Shown: positions 19,403-28,938, numbered from the stretch's first letter. The stretch: 64,000 bases of DNA from Aliivibrio sp. EL58 (GCF_900312675.1 NZ_OMPC01000009.1:434001-498000), one strand, 5' to 3'. Notes: generated by a model not told the origin, from the letters alone. Numbers and translations are program-made.

Positions 19403-20254
19403 CTAGTCCCCAAGTGCAGCTTCGCCTTTCACGTCAAAATTGATTTTTTCATGGCCAGCAAATACTTGGAAGCGTTTACCTTTAGCGCGAGCAATAATCG
19501 TAATGCCAAATTTCTGCGCCAAATCTAAACCCATTTGCGTTACGCCTGAGCGAGATAGTAAAACGGGAATACCCATTTGAGCAACTTTGATCACCATTTC
19601 AGAGGTTAAACGACCTGTGGTGTAAAACAGCTTATTGTCGCCCGTACCACGGTTTAACCATAATTCACCCGCAAGTGTATCAACCGCATTATGACGGCCT
19701 ACATCTTCCACAAAAGAAAGCACTTGGTTGTTTTCACAAATCGCACAGCCATGAACCGCACCAGCCGCTTTATAGGTGTCATTATGATAAGTCAGCGCTT
19801 CTAATGATGCATAAAGATCTGATTGGTTAATCGTTACTTGAGGCACTTGGTAATTCTCAAGTTGCTTCATAACGTTGCCATACATGGTGCCTTGACCGCA
19901 GCCAGAGGTAACCGTCTTCTTCTTTAAATTCTCTTTAACGTGTTCGGTGGTCTCTTTAGTATTCACCGCGGCTGTTTTGGTTTCCCAATCAATCATGATG
20001 GATTCTAATAACGTCACATCGCTAATAAAATGTTGATTCTTTAAATAGCCAACGACTAATTCAGCAGGGCGTGCACCTAACGTCATTAGAGTCACCACTT
20101 CTTGCCAATTCAACATAACCGTTAATGGTTGTTCACACGCGACTTCTTTTGTTAGCTTCTCACCGTATTCATCATAAACATCCACAGTAAGAGTTTGTTT
20201 AGGTACAGCGCCAGTAGTTATTATTCTTGGTGATTGGCTCAAAGTAAGCTCCAA
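19403..20254 (-). CDS. fdhD: Formate dehydrogenase sulfurtransferase FdhD
   Basis: This 283-residue protein has the family motifs CEQPLTVMLN, TSGCGQGTMYGN, GAVHGCAICENN and EDVGRHNAVD. FdhD passes sulfur from IscS to the molybdenum-bis-MGD cofactor of formate dehydrogenase. The active loop has the first Cys (C119) but the second Cys of the usual CxxC pair appears replaced by Gly; the first is the one shown to be essential in E. coli. The gene is divergent from the fdh accessory genes, with a 171-bp gap. Confidence 0.93.
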   Translation of the reverse strand: MELTLSQSPRIITTGAVPKQTLTVDVYDEYGEKLTKEVACEQPLTVMLNWQEVVTLMTLGARPAELVVGYLKNQHFISDVTLLESIMIDWETKTAAVNTKETTEHVKENLKKKTVTSGCGQGTMYGNVMKQLENYQVPQVTINQSDLYASLEALTYHNDTYKAAGAVHGCAICENNQVLSFVEDVGRHNAVDTLAGELWLNRGTGDNKLFYTTGRLTSEMVIKVAQMGIPVLLSRSGVTQMGLDLAQKFGITIIARAKGKRFQVFAGHEKINFDVKGEAALGD

Positions 20255-20425
20255 ATTAATGAGATTTAAAGTAATTAATGATATTTAAGGTAGCAAATGT
20301 ATTACAGGCAAATTTTATACCACAGGATGAGTTGTGGTTAAATTAGAAATAAACCGTTGTTGGTATAAGGATTGCTTTATAGTGTGAATAGAGATAAAAA
20401 AGCCTCATAAAAAGAAGGGTGACTT

Positions 20426-20887
20426 GTGGATCAAAAAACAGAAAACCAATGGCCACTTCAGTTTGAAGTGATTGAAGAAACCAAACAAGTAGGACGTTGG
20501 AGTGCGCCATCTTGGCATATTGGTGACATTCATCTTTATGAGAAAAAAACACAAGCAGCGCAAAGTAACAGCATCTTGTTTGAGCGTGAGCTAGAAATAT
20601 TCTTAGATGAACGAACCGATTACCGTTTTAATTTAAGCTCTCAAGATCCAAAGCTATTTTTTGCCTTTGAAAATGATAATGACGTACTTACCCCAGTAAT
20701 GATCACGGCTTCACAAAGCTTGATAGGGCAATACATGGATGGTGATTACGTTGTGCTATCGATTGGAATGCCATTACCTGTACAAGCATGGCTAGAAGCT
20801 TTTATTGGCAAAAACGGTGAGCTGATAGAAGTTCGTAGAAAGAAACGTAAAGGTGCGGGGCGCGCAAGTGAGCAACTTCCTAAGTAG
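20426..20887 (+). CDS. DUF3305 family protein, formate dehydrogenase accessory
   Basis: This 153-residue soluble protein opens with a DUF3305-like segment (WPLQFEVIEETKQVGRWSAP) and has a basic C-terminus (RRKKRKGAGR). DUF3305 genes are regularly found with DUF3306 and formate dehydrogenase genes, as here; the molecular role is not known. A GTG start at 20426 follows GAAGGGTGACTT. Its end overlaps the DUF3306 gene by 20 bp, so the two are translationally coupled. Confidence 0.8.
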   Translation: MDQKTENQWPLQFEVIEETKQVGRWSAPSWHIGDIHLYEKKTQAAQSNSILFERELEIFLDERTDYRFNLSSQDPKLFFAFENDNDVLTPVMITASQSLIGQYMDGDYVVLSIGMPLPVQAWLEAFIGKNGELIEVRRKKRKGAGRASEQLPK

Positions 20888-21440
20888 ATGGGCACTGAGA
20901 AAACAGAAGGTAAAACAAGGTGAAGAGGTCAGTGATGAGCCGATTCAAGCACCGTCAACACCTGTTATTGACGCTTCTGTCGATGATGTTGAAACAGCAT
21001 CAATTCTAGAAGAGGAAGAATCAACGCCTGAGATAGATCTGCCTACCGAGGCCGATCTAGGTGAAATCACAGGAACCAGCAATGTCAGCCAATTTATGGC
21101 AGCAGGGGTAGATAAAAACCTGAAAAAAGCCGCATTGCGTAAGATGTTTTTGAACCCTGAATTTGCAATGGAAGATGAGCCAAACTACTCAACACCACCA
21201 AAATTGGATAGTGAAACTGCAGCCAAATTACGAGATTGGATGGTAGAGCCTGTTGAAGAAGAAGGCGAGAGTGAGCAAGAGTCAGTGGCAGAGCAATTAT
21301 CAGAATCATTATCAAAAGAAGCATCAGAACAACAACAAGAATTAACCGATAAAAATGAAGCAATAAACCGTAATGATAATGAATATCAATACGTTGCTGG
21401 CAACGAAAAAGCGTCAAGTGAGACAAAAAAGACCACTTAA
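20868..21440 (+). CDS. DUF3306 family protein, formate dehydrogenase accessory
   Basis: The protein has about 190 residues and starts MSNFLSRWALRKQK from a GTG inside the DUF3305 gene; an in-frame GTG 15 bp earlier is less typical of the family. The middle, about residues 60-125, holds the conserved core (FMAAGVDKNLKKAALRKMF and PPKLDSE). Both flanks are acidic and low-complexity, rich in Glu, Ser and Gln, and probably disordered. It is always paired with DUF3305 in fdh clusters; no activity is established. Confidence 0.8.
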   Translation: MSNFLSRWALRKQKVKQGEEVSDEPIQAPSTPVIDASVDDVETASILEEEESTPEIDLPTEADLGEITGTSNVSQFMAAGVDKNLKKAALRKMFLNPEFAMEDEPNYSTPPKLDSETAAKLRDWMVEPVEEEGESEQESVAEQLSESLSKEASEQQQELTDKNEAINRNDNEYQYVAGNEKASSETKKTT

Positions 21441-21446
21441 ACAATC

Positions 21447-21481
21447 GGGACATTTTGAACCAAGGTGAGACAAAATGTCCC
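21447..21481. terminator. Perfect inverted repeat after the DUF3306 gene
   Basis: GGGACATTTT and AAAATGTCCC form a perfect 10-bp stem with a 15-nt loop, 6 bp after the stop codon. The T run lies within the stem rather than after it. It could end the DUF3305-DUF3306 transcript or be a protein site upstream of the sigma-54 promoter. Confidence 0.5.
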
Positions 21482-21560
21482 TACAAAAAACACCGCCTGC
21501 CAAATAGTCTAAAAATTGCGCATTTTATCCTATTAATATTTCTCATTATTACCCATTAAG

Positions 21561-21576
21561 TTGGTACGGTTATTGC
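21561..21576 (+). promoter_or_regulatory. Sigma-54 (RpoN) -24/-12 promoter before the formate dehydrogenase operon
   Basis: TTGGTACGGTTATTGC has the GG and GC dinucleotides exactly 10 bp apart and matches the TGGCACG-N4-TTGC consensus at all but one of the key bases. It lies about 70 bp upstream of the polyferredoxin start, which is a good distance for a leader. The activator site is not identified. Confidence 0.75.
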
Positions 21577-21643
21577 GATATAACACCTAGAAACCAGTCA
21601 CAGAACTGAATAGGCCCAAATGGGGTCAAGAATAGGTGAAGCA

Positions 21644-23320
21644 ATGTTAACCCAATTTTTAGCACAATCTGAAACAACGAATGCCAAAGCGCGTCAGTTC
21701 GCTATTGCGCAAACCGTTGAGTTAAACAACTTAATCCCACCAACGGTTAGTTACGAAAGCCGTGGTAACTTGATCATCATTGGACCTACCAGCATTATTG
21801 TTGATGTTGCCGAGCAGTTCTCAGAGTTGAACAGTATCACACTGGTATCAACCGAATCCGATGCACACGATAAAGAGACTGAAAGAACGGTTTACCATGC
21901 TAAAGATTTAAGCATCAAAGGCTTTTTAGGCGCATTTGATGTTGAGTGTACGCTAAATGGTGAACGCGTTAATCTAGCAAAAGCAACCATTGGTGCCGCT
22001 GCATTCGATCTTGTGTTAGACATGAAACTAGACAGTGTAATGTCAGAGCAAGTGCCAGTACCTGGTTACTATCCTGTAGGTCGTGGCTACCCAACACTTG
22101 CACAAGTGCTTGATGAATTACCAGCGCTTGTTGGTACGTTTGATAAACCAAAATACTTTCGCTTAAATCCAGAGTTATGTGCACACAGTTCACGTGGTGT
22201 AAAAGGGTGTGAGCGTTGTGTTGATGCTTGTCCTGCTGGCGCACTAACCAGTGAAGGCTCTGATCAAACAGGCCACCACATTCAAATTAACCCATACCTT
22301 TGTCAAGGTGTTGGTACCTGTGCAACGGCTTGTCCGACTGAAGCTATTAGCTATGCATTACCAGAAGCGGAAAAAACACAAAACTTCGCAACTCGTCTAT
22401 TAGCAAACTACAAGAAAGAGGGTGGTGAAACACCAATTATCGCTTTCTGTAGTGATCGTCATGAAAACTTTAATGTGATGGCACTAAAAACCATGCCAGA
22501 TCATGTTATCCCAGTAGTTCTTGATGAGCTTCTTTCTGTCGGTATTGATACATGGTTCTCTGCACTTGTTAATGGTGCAGCACAAATCCTTTTCATTGCC
22601 AGCCGTAGAATGCCTGAAACCATTCAGCGTGTATTAACGCAAGAAGTTGAAATCGCACAGGTTTTCTTATCTCAATTAGGGTTAGACCCTCAACGCATCC
22701 AAGTGGTTTACATGGAAGCGTTACACGAAATGACGCTTGTCGATACGCCATTAGCAGTAATTGAACAACCTTTAACTGGTAATAAACGTGCACGCTTAAT
22801 GGGCGCGTTAGATCACCTCGCTGCTGATGCGACATCAAACAATATCGAAATTACCGAAATTCAATCTCTTCCTTCTCATGCGCCTTATGGCAGTGTGAGC
22901 TGTGAAACGAAAGACTGTACTTTATGTATGAGTTGTGTGGCGGTTTGTCCGACTCGTGCACTGCACAGTGATCCAGATTCACCAACATTAAAATTCATTG
23001 AGCAAGATTGTGTTCAATGTGGCCTTTGTGTCAGCGCGTGCCCAGAAAAAGTATTGAGCATGAAAGTGCAAATGAACTGGAGCCAAGCAGAGCGTCAAGA
23101 AACACAAATCATGCATAAAGAAGATGCCGCTTGTTGTATTACTTGTGGAACGCCTTTCGCTCCTGCATCAATGATTGAAATGCTAAGAGTTAAGTTACAG
23201 GGTAACCCTCACTTTAGTGATGAAGCTTCTATCAGTCGTCTATACATGTGTGAAGATTGTCGAGTGAAAGACATCTTTACCGATCTGTCTGCAAACCCAG
23301 AAAAACAATTAAAGGTGTAA
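21644..23320 (+). CDS. 4Fe-4S polyferredoxin of the formate dehydrogenase cluster
   Basis: The 558-residue cytoplasmic iron-sulfur protein has four ferredoxin-type clusters in two pairs. The first pair is CERCVDACP and CQGVGTCATACP (about 190-235). The second pair is CTLCMSCVAVCP and CVQCGLCVSACP (about 425-470). A zinc-ribbon-like CCITCGTPF...CEDC segment ends the protein. It is the usual first gene of Vibrio/Shewanella fdh operons and may transfer electrons or help assembly. The ATG at 21644 has AGGTG 5 nt upstream and is preferred to the frame's earlier ATG at 21620. Confidence 0.88.
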   Translation: MLTQFLAQSETTNAKARQFAIAQTVELNNLIPPTVSYESRGNLIIIGPTSIIVDVAEQFSELNSITLVSTESDAHDKETERTVYHAKDLSIKGFLGAFDVECTLNGERVNLAKATIGAAAFDLVLDMKLDSVMSEQVPVPGYYPVGRGYPTLAQVLDELPALVGTFDKPKYFRLNPELCAHSSRGVKGCERCVDACPAGALTSEGSDQTGHHIQINPYLCQGVGTCATACPTEAISYALPEAEKTQNFATRLLANYKKEGGETPIIAFCSDRHENFNVMALKTMPDHVIPVVLDELLSVGIDTWFSALVNGAAQILFIASRRMPETIQRVLTQEVEIAQVFLSQLGLDPQRIQVVYMEALHEMTLVDTPLAVIEQPLTGNKRARLMGALDHLAADATSNNIEITEIQSLPSHAPYGSVSCETKDCTLCMSCVAVCPTRALHSDPDSPTLKFIEQDCVQCGLCVSACPEKVLSMKVQMNWSQAERQETQIMHKEDAACCITCGTPFAPASMIEMLRVKLQGNPHFSDEASISRLYMCEDCRVKDIFTDLSANPEKQLKV

Positions 23321-23325
23321 TGACC

Positions 23326-23925
23326 ATGAATGAACAACAACAAGTAAGACAAGAAATCTATGGTTTATTAGCGCATTTGTTTCGTATTGCACCAGATCAA
23401 ATGGTGATTGATTGGTTAAGTACCCTTGAAGTTGAAGGCAATGACAATCATGAGATGAGTCAAGCCTGGGTTGCGGTTTCAAAAGCGGCTCAAGAATCAA
23501 ATCAAGAAGCACTAACAGACGAATACCAAAACCTATTCATTGGCGTTGGCCGTGGTGAAGTGATGCCGTTTGGCTCATGGCACATAGCGGGCGCTTTAAT
23601 GGAAAAACCGTTAGTTGCCCTTCGACAAGATCTAATGCAATTAGGTTTTGAGCGAGCAGATGACGTAAAAGAGCCTGAAGATCATATCTCAGCATTATGT
23701 GAAGTAATGGCTATGCTTATTGAAGCGAATGATGCAGAAGTTCTGCAACAACGATTCTTTAACCGCCATATCCAACCTTGGTATGTCGCGCTGTGTGAGC
23801 AAATCAATAACGCTGAAAATGCGGATTTCTACAAATCAGTGACACAACTAGTTGAGGCGTTTTTCATTGTAGAACAAACGCGCTTTGCAAAAAATCCAAA
23901 CGCAATTGAAGTCACAGAAGTATAA
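23326..23925 (+). CDS. TorD/DmsD family molecular chaperone
   Basis: This 199-residue all-helical protein has the family segment DEYQNLFIGVGRGEVMPFGSWH split by no gap, then EDHISALCEVM. Such chaperones bind Tat signal peptides and hold molybdoenzymes until the cofactor is inserted. The client here is surely the FdhA subunit encoded two genes downstream. AAAGGTG is 8 nt before the ATG at 23326; the ATG at 23320 overlaps the upstream stop and is too close to the RBS. Confidence 0.9.
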   Translation: MNEQQQVRQEIYGLLAHLFRIAPDQMVIDWLSTLEVEGNDNHEMSQAWVAVSKAAQESNQEALTDEYQNLFIGVGRGEVMPFGSWHIAGALMEKPLVALRQDLMQLGFERADDVKEPEDHISALCEVMAMLIEANDAEVLQQRFFNRHIQPWYVALCEQINNAENADFYKSVTQLVEAFFIVEQTRFAKNPNAIEVTEV

Positions 23926-24004
23926 AAGTTGTTGTGACTTAAAAGAATTAAAACCATAAAAACAGACGCCCATTCCAAGTGAATTGGAAGCAAAGGAGCA
24001 TTGA

Positions 24005-24202
24005 ATGAGCAATAAAAATACGGACCTAAACCGCCGCACGTTACTGAAGGGTCTTGCAACTGCAGCTGCCGCAGGAACAGTAGCCGCAGCCGTTTCAGGA
24101 ACAGCAAGTGCAAGCACAGTAACGGATAAAAAAGACGTTGAGAAGAAAGGCGATGGATATCGCGAAACTCAACACATTCGTGACTATTACGATAGCCTAT
24201 AA
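24005..24202 (+). CDS. Formate dehydrogenase region Tat-targeted small protein
   Basis: This 65-residue protein has a twin-arginine signal (NRRTLLKGLATAAAAG) with a long Ala-rich core. It is followed by a short conserved tail, GDGYRETQHIRDYYDSL. It fits the small 'formate dehydrogenase region TAT target' family found just upstream of fdhA. The function is unknown; it may join the periplasmic enzyme complex. AAAGGAG lies 8 nt before the ATG, and fdhA follows 12 bp later. Confidence 0.88.
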   Translation: MSNKNTDLNRRTLLKGLATAAAAGTVAAAVSGTASASTVTDKKDVEKKGDGYRETQHIRDYYDSL

Positions 24203-24214
24203 CGGAGCTTAATA

Positions 24215-27070
24215 ATGAAATTGACTAAACGTTCCGATTCGGTACAAAAGCAAGAGAACCAGCTGGGCATTACACGTCGTATGTTCATGCGTACTTCAAC
24301 GATTGCTGCGGGTGCAGTAGCAAGTGCAAGCATGTTTGTTCCAAGCATGATGAAAAAAGCACAAGCGAAAGAAGTGCCAGTTGATGCGCCAACAGAAGTG
24401 AAACGTACAATTTGTTCTCACTGTTCTGTCGGTTGTGGTATCTACGCTGAAGTACAAAATGGCGTATGGACTGGTCAAGAGCCAGCATTCGATCACCCAT
24501 TTAACGCAGGCGGTCACTGTGCAAAAGGCGCAGCATTGCGTGAGCATGGTCATGGCGAACGTCGTCTAAAATACCCAATGAAGCTAGAAAATGGCAAATG
24601 GGTAAAACTGTCTTGGGATCAAGCGATCGAAGAGATCGGCAACAAAGCACTTGAGATCCGCAAAGAATCAGGTCCAGATTCAGTGTACTGGTTAGGTTCT
24701 GCGAAGCACAACAACGAACAAGCGTATTTGTACCGTAAAATGGCATCACTATGGGGTACAAACAACGTCGATCACCAAGCGCGTATTTGTCACTCAACCA
24801 CAGTAGCCGGTGTTGCAAACACATGGGGCTATGGTGCAATGACGAACTCATTCAATGACATGCATAACTGTAAATCTATGCTATTCATTGGTTCAAACCC
24901 TGCAGAAGCTCACCCAGTAGCAATGCAACATATTCTGATCGCAAAAGAGAAGAATGGTTGTAAGATCGTTGTTGCCGACCCACGTCGTACACGTACAGCA
25001 GCAAAAGCGGATCACTATGTTTCATTGCGTCCGGGTTCAGACGTTGCCTTCATTTGGGGCGTTTTGTACCACGTTTTTGCAAACAAATGGGAAGATCAAG
25101 AATTCATTAACCAACGTGTGTTTGGTATGGATGAGATCCGCACAGAAGTAGCAAAATGGAATCCAGCAGAAGTTGAGCGCGTAACAGGCATTACAGAAGC
25201 TGAAGTGTACGAAACGGCAAAACTGCTTTCAGAAAACCGTCCAGGTTGTGTTGTTTGGTGTATGGGTGGTACTCAACATACAACAGGTAACAACAACACG
25301 CGTGCTTACTGTGTACTAGAACTTGCACTTGGTAACATGGGTAAATCAGGCGGTGGCGCAAACATCTTCCGTGGTCACGATAACGTACAAGGCGCAACGG
25401 ATTTAGGTGTTCTTTCAGATACGCTTCCTGGCTACTACGGTGTTGGTGAAGGCGCATGGAAACACTGGACTAAAGTATGGGATCTTGATTTTGAGTGGGT
25501 GAAAGGCCGCTTCGATCAAGGCAAATACAACGGCAAAACGCCGATGAACAACTTTGGTATTCCTGTTTCTCGTTGGGTTGATGGTGTTTTAGAAGACAAA
25601 GCAAACATCGAACAAAACGACAATATCCGTGCAATGTTCTACTGGGGTCACGCAGTAAACTCACAAACACGTGGTACTGAGATCAGAAAAGCAATGAAAC
25701 AACTGGATATGATGGTCATCGTTGATCCATACCCAACCGTTGCTGCTGTAATGAATGATCGTACTGACGGCGTATACCTTCTTCCTGCAACAACGCAGTT
25801 TGAAACGCACGGTTCAGTAACCGCATCAAACCGTTCATTCCAATGGCGTGAGCAAGTAATTCAGCCGTTGTTTGAATCAAAACCTGACCACGAGATCATG
25901 TACCTACTGACTAAAAAGTTAGGTTACTCAGATCAACTGTTCAAAAACATCAAAATTGATGAGAACAATCAACCTGTAATTGAAGACATTACTCGTGAAT
26001 TCAACAAAGGTATGTGGACAATTGGCTACACAGGTCAAAGCCCAGAGCGTATTAAAGCGCACACACAAAACTGGCACACGTTCCACAAAACAACGCTAGA
26101 AGCAGAAGGCGGCCCAGTTAATGGTGAAACCTACGGTCTTCCTTGGCCTTGTTGGGGCACGCCAGAAATGAAGCACCCAGGTACGCACATTCTTTATGAT
26201 ACGTCTAAACCTGTAGCGCAAGGCGGCGGTAACTTCCGTACTCGTTTTGGTGTGGAATTTGAAGGCGAAAGCTTACTAGCAGAAGACAGCTACCCAGTAG
26301 GTTGTGAGATTGAAGATGGTCACCCAGAATTCACTGACAAACTGCTTAAGCAACTTGGTTGGTGGGACGATCTGACTCCAGCTGAAAAAGCAGCAGCAGA
26401 AGGTAAAAACTGGAAAACCGATCTATCTGGCGGTATTCAACGTGTTGCCATTAAACACGGTTGTATGCCTTTTGGTAATGCAAAAGCACGTGCGATTGTA
26501 TGGACGTTCCCTGACCGTGTTCCACAACACCGTGAGCCGTTATACACACCACGTCGTGATTTAGTTGCTGATTACCCAACATGGGATGACCGCGCGGCTA
26601 ACTTCCGTATACCAACATTGTACAAAACAATTCAAGACCAAGATAAGTCAAAAGAATACCCAATTATTCTGACTTCAGGTCGTCTGGTTGAGTACGAAGG
26701 TGGTGGTGAAGAAACACGTTCAAACCCATGGCTTGCAGAGCTTCAACAAGAAATGTTTGTCGAAGTTAACCCGAAAGACGCAAACGACATCGGCTTTAAA
26801 GACGGTGATATGGTTTGGGTTGAAGGTGCAGAGAAAGGTCGAATTCACGTTAAAGCAATGGTGACACGTCGTGTTAAACCTGGCTTAGCGTTCGTACCAT
26901 TCCACTTTGGCGGTAAATTCCAAGGTGAAGACTTAACGACTAAGTACCCAGAAGGAACGGTTCCATACGTTATTGGCGAAGCAGCAAACACAGCAACCAC
27001 TTATGGTTATGATCCTGTAACACAAATGCAGGAAACCAAAGTGACACTATGTAAAATCACGAAAGCGTAA
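24215..27070 (+). CDS. fdhA: Formate dehydrogenase alpha (catalytic molybdopterin) subunit
   Basis: The 951-residue molybdoenzyme is exported by Tat (ITRRMFMRTST, residues 19-29). The first [4Fe-4S] site is CSHCSVGC with C102 (residues 67-102). The active-site residue is Cys192 (ARICHSTTV), where E. coli FdnG/FdoG has selenocysteine, so no SECIS is needed. The C-terminal molydopterin-binding domain contains TSGRLVEYEGGG. It oxidises formate to CO2 in the periplasm and passes electrons to FdhB and FdhC. The gene is preceded by the chaperone and Tat-peptide genes and followed 13 bp later by fdhB. Confidence 0.96.
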   Translation: MKLTKRSDSVQKQENQLGITRRMFMRTSTIAAGAVASASMFVPSMMKKAQAKEVPVDAPTEVKRTICSHCSVGCGIYAEVQNGVWTGQEPAFDHPFNAGGHCAKGAALREHGHGERRLKYPMKLENGKWVKLSWDQAIEEIGNKALEIRKESGPDSVYWLGSAKHNNEQAYLYRKMASLWGTNNVDHQARICHSTTVAGVANTWGYGAMTNSFNDMHNCKSMLFIGSNPAEAHPVAMQHILIAKEKNGCKIVVADPRRTRTAAKADHYVSLRPGSDVAFIWGVLYHVFANKWEDQEFINQRVFGMDEIRTEVAKWNPAEVERVTGITEAEVYETAKLLSENRPGCVVWCMGGTQHTTGNNNTRAYCVLELALGNMGKSGGGANIFRGHDNVQGATDLGVLSDTLPGYYGVGEGAWKHWTKVWDLDFEWVKGRFDQGKYNGKTPMNNFGIPVSRWVDGVLEDKANIEQNDNIRAMFYWGHAVNSQTRGTEIRKAMKQLDMMVIVDPYPTVAAVMNDRTDGVYLLPATTQFETHGSVTASNRSFQWREQVIQPLFESKPDHEIMYLLTKKLGYSDQLFKNIKIDENNQPVIEDITREFNKGMWTIGYTGQSPERIKAHTQNWHTFHKTTLEAEGGPVNGETYGLPWPCWGTPEMKHPGTHILYDTSKPVAQGGGNFRTRFGVEFEGESLLAEDSYPVGCEIEDGHPEFTDKLLKQLGWWDDLTPAEKAAAEGKNWKTDLSGGIQRVAIKHGCMPFGNAKARAIVWTFPDRVPQHREPLYTPRRDLVADYPTWDDRAANFRIPTLYKTIQDQDKSKEYPIILTSGRLVEYEGGGEETRSNPWLAELQQEMFVEVNPKDANDIGFKDGDMVWVEGAEKGRIHVKAMVTRRVKPGLAFVPFHFGGKFQGEDLTTKYPEGTVPYVIGEAANTATTYGYDPVTQMQETKVTLCKITKA

Positions 27071-27083
27071 GGGGTGATATAAA

Positions 27084-27692
27084 ATGGCTAGAATGAAATT
27101 CTTATGTGACACCAAGCGTTGTATTGAATGTAACGGCTGTGTCACAGCATGTAAAAACGAAAATGATGATGCGCTAGAGTGGGGCATCCAACGTCGTCGT
27201 GTAGTAACACTAAACGACGGTGAGCCGGGTGAAACATCAATCTCTGTTGCATGTATGCACTGTACTGATGCGCCTTGTATGGCGGTTTGTCCTGCGGATT
27301 GTTTTGAACACACAGAAGATGGCATTGTATTGCATAACAAAGATCTTTGTATCGGTTGTGGCTACTGCCTATTTGCTTGCCCATTTGGTGCGCCGCAGTT
27401 CCCTAAACAGGGTGCGTTTGCTGAGCGTGGCAAAATGGACAAATGTACATTCTGTGCAGGTGGACCAGAAACAGAAGCGGGTTCAAAAGAAGAACGTGAA
27501 AAATACGGCGCAAACCGTATCGCAGAAGGCAAATTGCCAATGTGTGCTTCATTATGTTCAACCAAAGCACTGCTTGCTGGTGATGCAGAGAAAGTATCTG
27601 ACATCTTCCGTCAACGTGTTGTAGAGCGTGGCGCAAAAGACGCAGGTTGGACAAACGGTGAAGACTTATCGTTCGATGCGACTAAGAGCTAA
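27084..27692 (+). CDS. fdhB: Formate dehydrogenase iron-sulfur beta subunit
   Basis: The 202-residue electron-transfer subunit has four clusters of the HybA/DmsB type: CIECNGCVTAC, CMHCTDAPCMAVCP, CIGCGYCLFACP and CTFC...CASLC. It has no signal peptide, which fits co-export with the Tat-bearing alpha subunit. It relays electrons from FdhA to cytochrome b. The gene lies in tight order between fdhA and fdhC. Confidence 0.95.
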   Translation: MARMKFLCDTKRCIECNGCVTACKNENDDALEWGIQRRRVVTLNDGEPGETSISVACMHCTDAPCMAVCPADCFEHTEDGIVLHNKDLCIGCGYCLFACPFGAPQFPKQGAFAERGKMDKCTFCAGGPETEAGSKEEREKYGANRIAEGKLPMCASLCSTKALLAGDAEKVSDIFRQRVVERGAKDAGWTNGEDLSFDATKS

Positions 27693-27708
27693 TCCGGTGG
27701 AGAGAGCG

Positions 27709-28728
27709 ATGTTGAAACAACTAAAACGTCTTTCTCTTTCGTTATTGCTGCCAGTATTGGCAGCATTAACACTGACATTTGCTATGCCTAGCATGGCAAA
27801 TGACAGTGTAGCCGCGAAAAGTGCAGAGAAAGAGATGACCCAACTTGGTGGTGCTGATTTTTGGCGTCAAGTAAGAGCGGGCGAAGAAGGCTATACGACC
27901 TCACAATCACCAGAGCATGGTGTACTTATCAGTACGGCTGGCGAAACGTGGTATGTGTTAAAAGAGAAGTGGATGTCACCATTAGGTGCATTAGCGATCT
28001 TTGGTAGTTTAGCAATGGTGACACTGGCGTATTTTACCATTGGTCCCCTAAAATTAAGCAAACCAAAAACAGGACGTCGAATTCAGCGTTGGAGTAAAAT
28101 GGACCGTGCATTGCATTGGAGCATGGCGTTCACGTTTTTAACACTGGCGTTCAGTGGTTTATGTTTGATTTATGGTAAGCACTTTTTAAAACCGGTATTA
28201 CCAACCGATATTTGGGGCATGATTATTTATGCCGCGAAGCAGTATCACAACTACATGGGCCCAATCTTTGGCATTCTATTAATGACTGTTTTAGTGAAAT
28301 GGTGGAGAAAATCCATTGTAAACAAAACTGACATTCAATGGTTCATGAAAATGGGCGGTATGGTTGGTAAGCATAAAGGCTCGCACCCATCAGCAGGTTT
28401 CTCAAACGGTGGTGAAAAAGCGATTTTCTGGCTTCTAATCTGGTTTGGTGCAATCGCAGCGATCAGTGGGTTTGTACTAGATTTCCCTATCTTCGGCCAA
28501 TTACGCCGTGATATGGAATTATCGAGCTTAATCCATATGCTTGCAGCGTTGATCTTGATTTGTGGTTTCATCTTCCACATCTACATCGGTTTATTCGGTA
28601 TGGAAGCTGGACTAGAAGGCATGGTGACAGGCGATGTTGACGAAACATGGGCTAAAGAACACCACGATTTATGGTATGAAGAAGTAAAAGACTTACCAGA
28701 GAATCAGCCAAAAGATAAAAACAGCTAA
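27709..28728 (+). CDS. fdhC: Formate dehydrogenase cytochrome b556 (gamma) subunit
   Basis: The 339-residue membrane subunit has a cleavable-looking N-terminal helix (LSLSLLLPVLAALTLTFAMPSMA) and an external segment (residues 30-105). Four helices of the FdnI/FdoI type follow. Haem-ligand His residues are in RALHWSMAF, YHNYMGP and FHIYIG. It anchors the complex and hands electrons to quinone. The ATG at 27709 follows GGTGGAGAGAG, and an earlier in-frame start overlapping fdhB is rejected. A terminator follows 40 bp later. Confidence 0.93.
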   Translation: MLKQLKRLSLSLLLPVLAALTLTFAMPSMANDSVAAKSAEKEMTQLGGADFWRQVRAGEEGYTTSQSPEHGVLISTAGETWYVLKEKWMSPLGALAIFGSLAMVTLAYFTIGPLKLSKPKTGRRIQRWSKMDRALHWSMAFTFLTLAFSGLCLIYGKHFLKPVLPTDIWGMIIYAAKQYHNYMGPIFGILLMTVLVKWWRKSIVNKTDIQWFMKMGGMVGKHKGSHPSAGFSNGGEKAIFWLLIWFGAIAAISGFVLDFPIFGQLRRDMELSSLIHMLAALILICGFIFHIYIGLFGMEAGLEGMVTGDVDETWAKEHHDLWYEEVKDLPENQPKDKNS

Positions 28729-28766
28729 TAACGAGTTAAGATTCGTATAGCGATAATTTGTAAAAC

Positions 28767-28802
28767 TAAAAGCCGAGCAGGATAACTTGCTCGGCTTTTT
28801 TA
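28767..28802 (+). terminator. Rho-independent terminator after fdhC
   Basis: AAAAGCCGAGCA and TTGCTCGGCTTTT form a long stem with a 6-7 nt loop and a six-T tail. Confidence 0.93.
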
Positions 28803-28938
28803 CGTTTAAAAACAGTCTTCTCACACTTAGTCACGATGTCGATCCTATTTATCTTTGCTATATTTATTACGTTCTCAAAGATTAATCTTGAATAAATAAT
28901 GCTAAGAACGCTGTTGATTTGTGTAGAAGGGAGATGGA

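Noticed and set aside
24780-24800. Possible selenocysteine site in fdhA
   Set aside because: The codon at the active site is TGT (Cys192), not TGA, so no selenocysteine is involved.
24285-24851. Several long minus-strand and other-frame open readings across fdhA, fdhB and the polyferredoxin gene
   Set aside because: They lie opposite highly conserved coding sequence, have no RBS and no family pattern, and are explained by the codon bias of the real genes.
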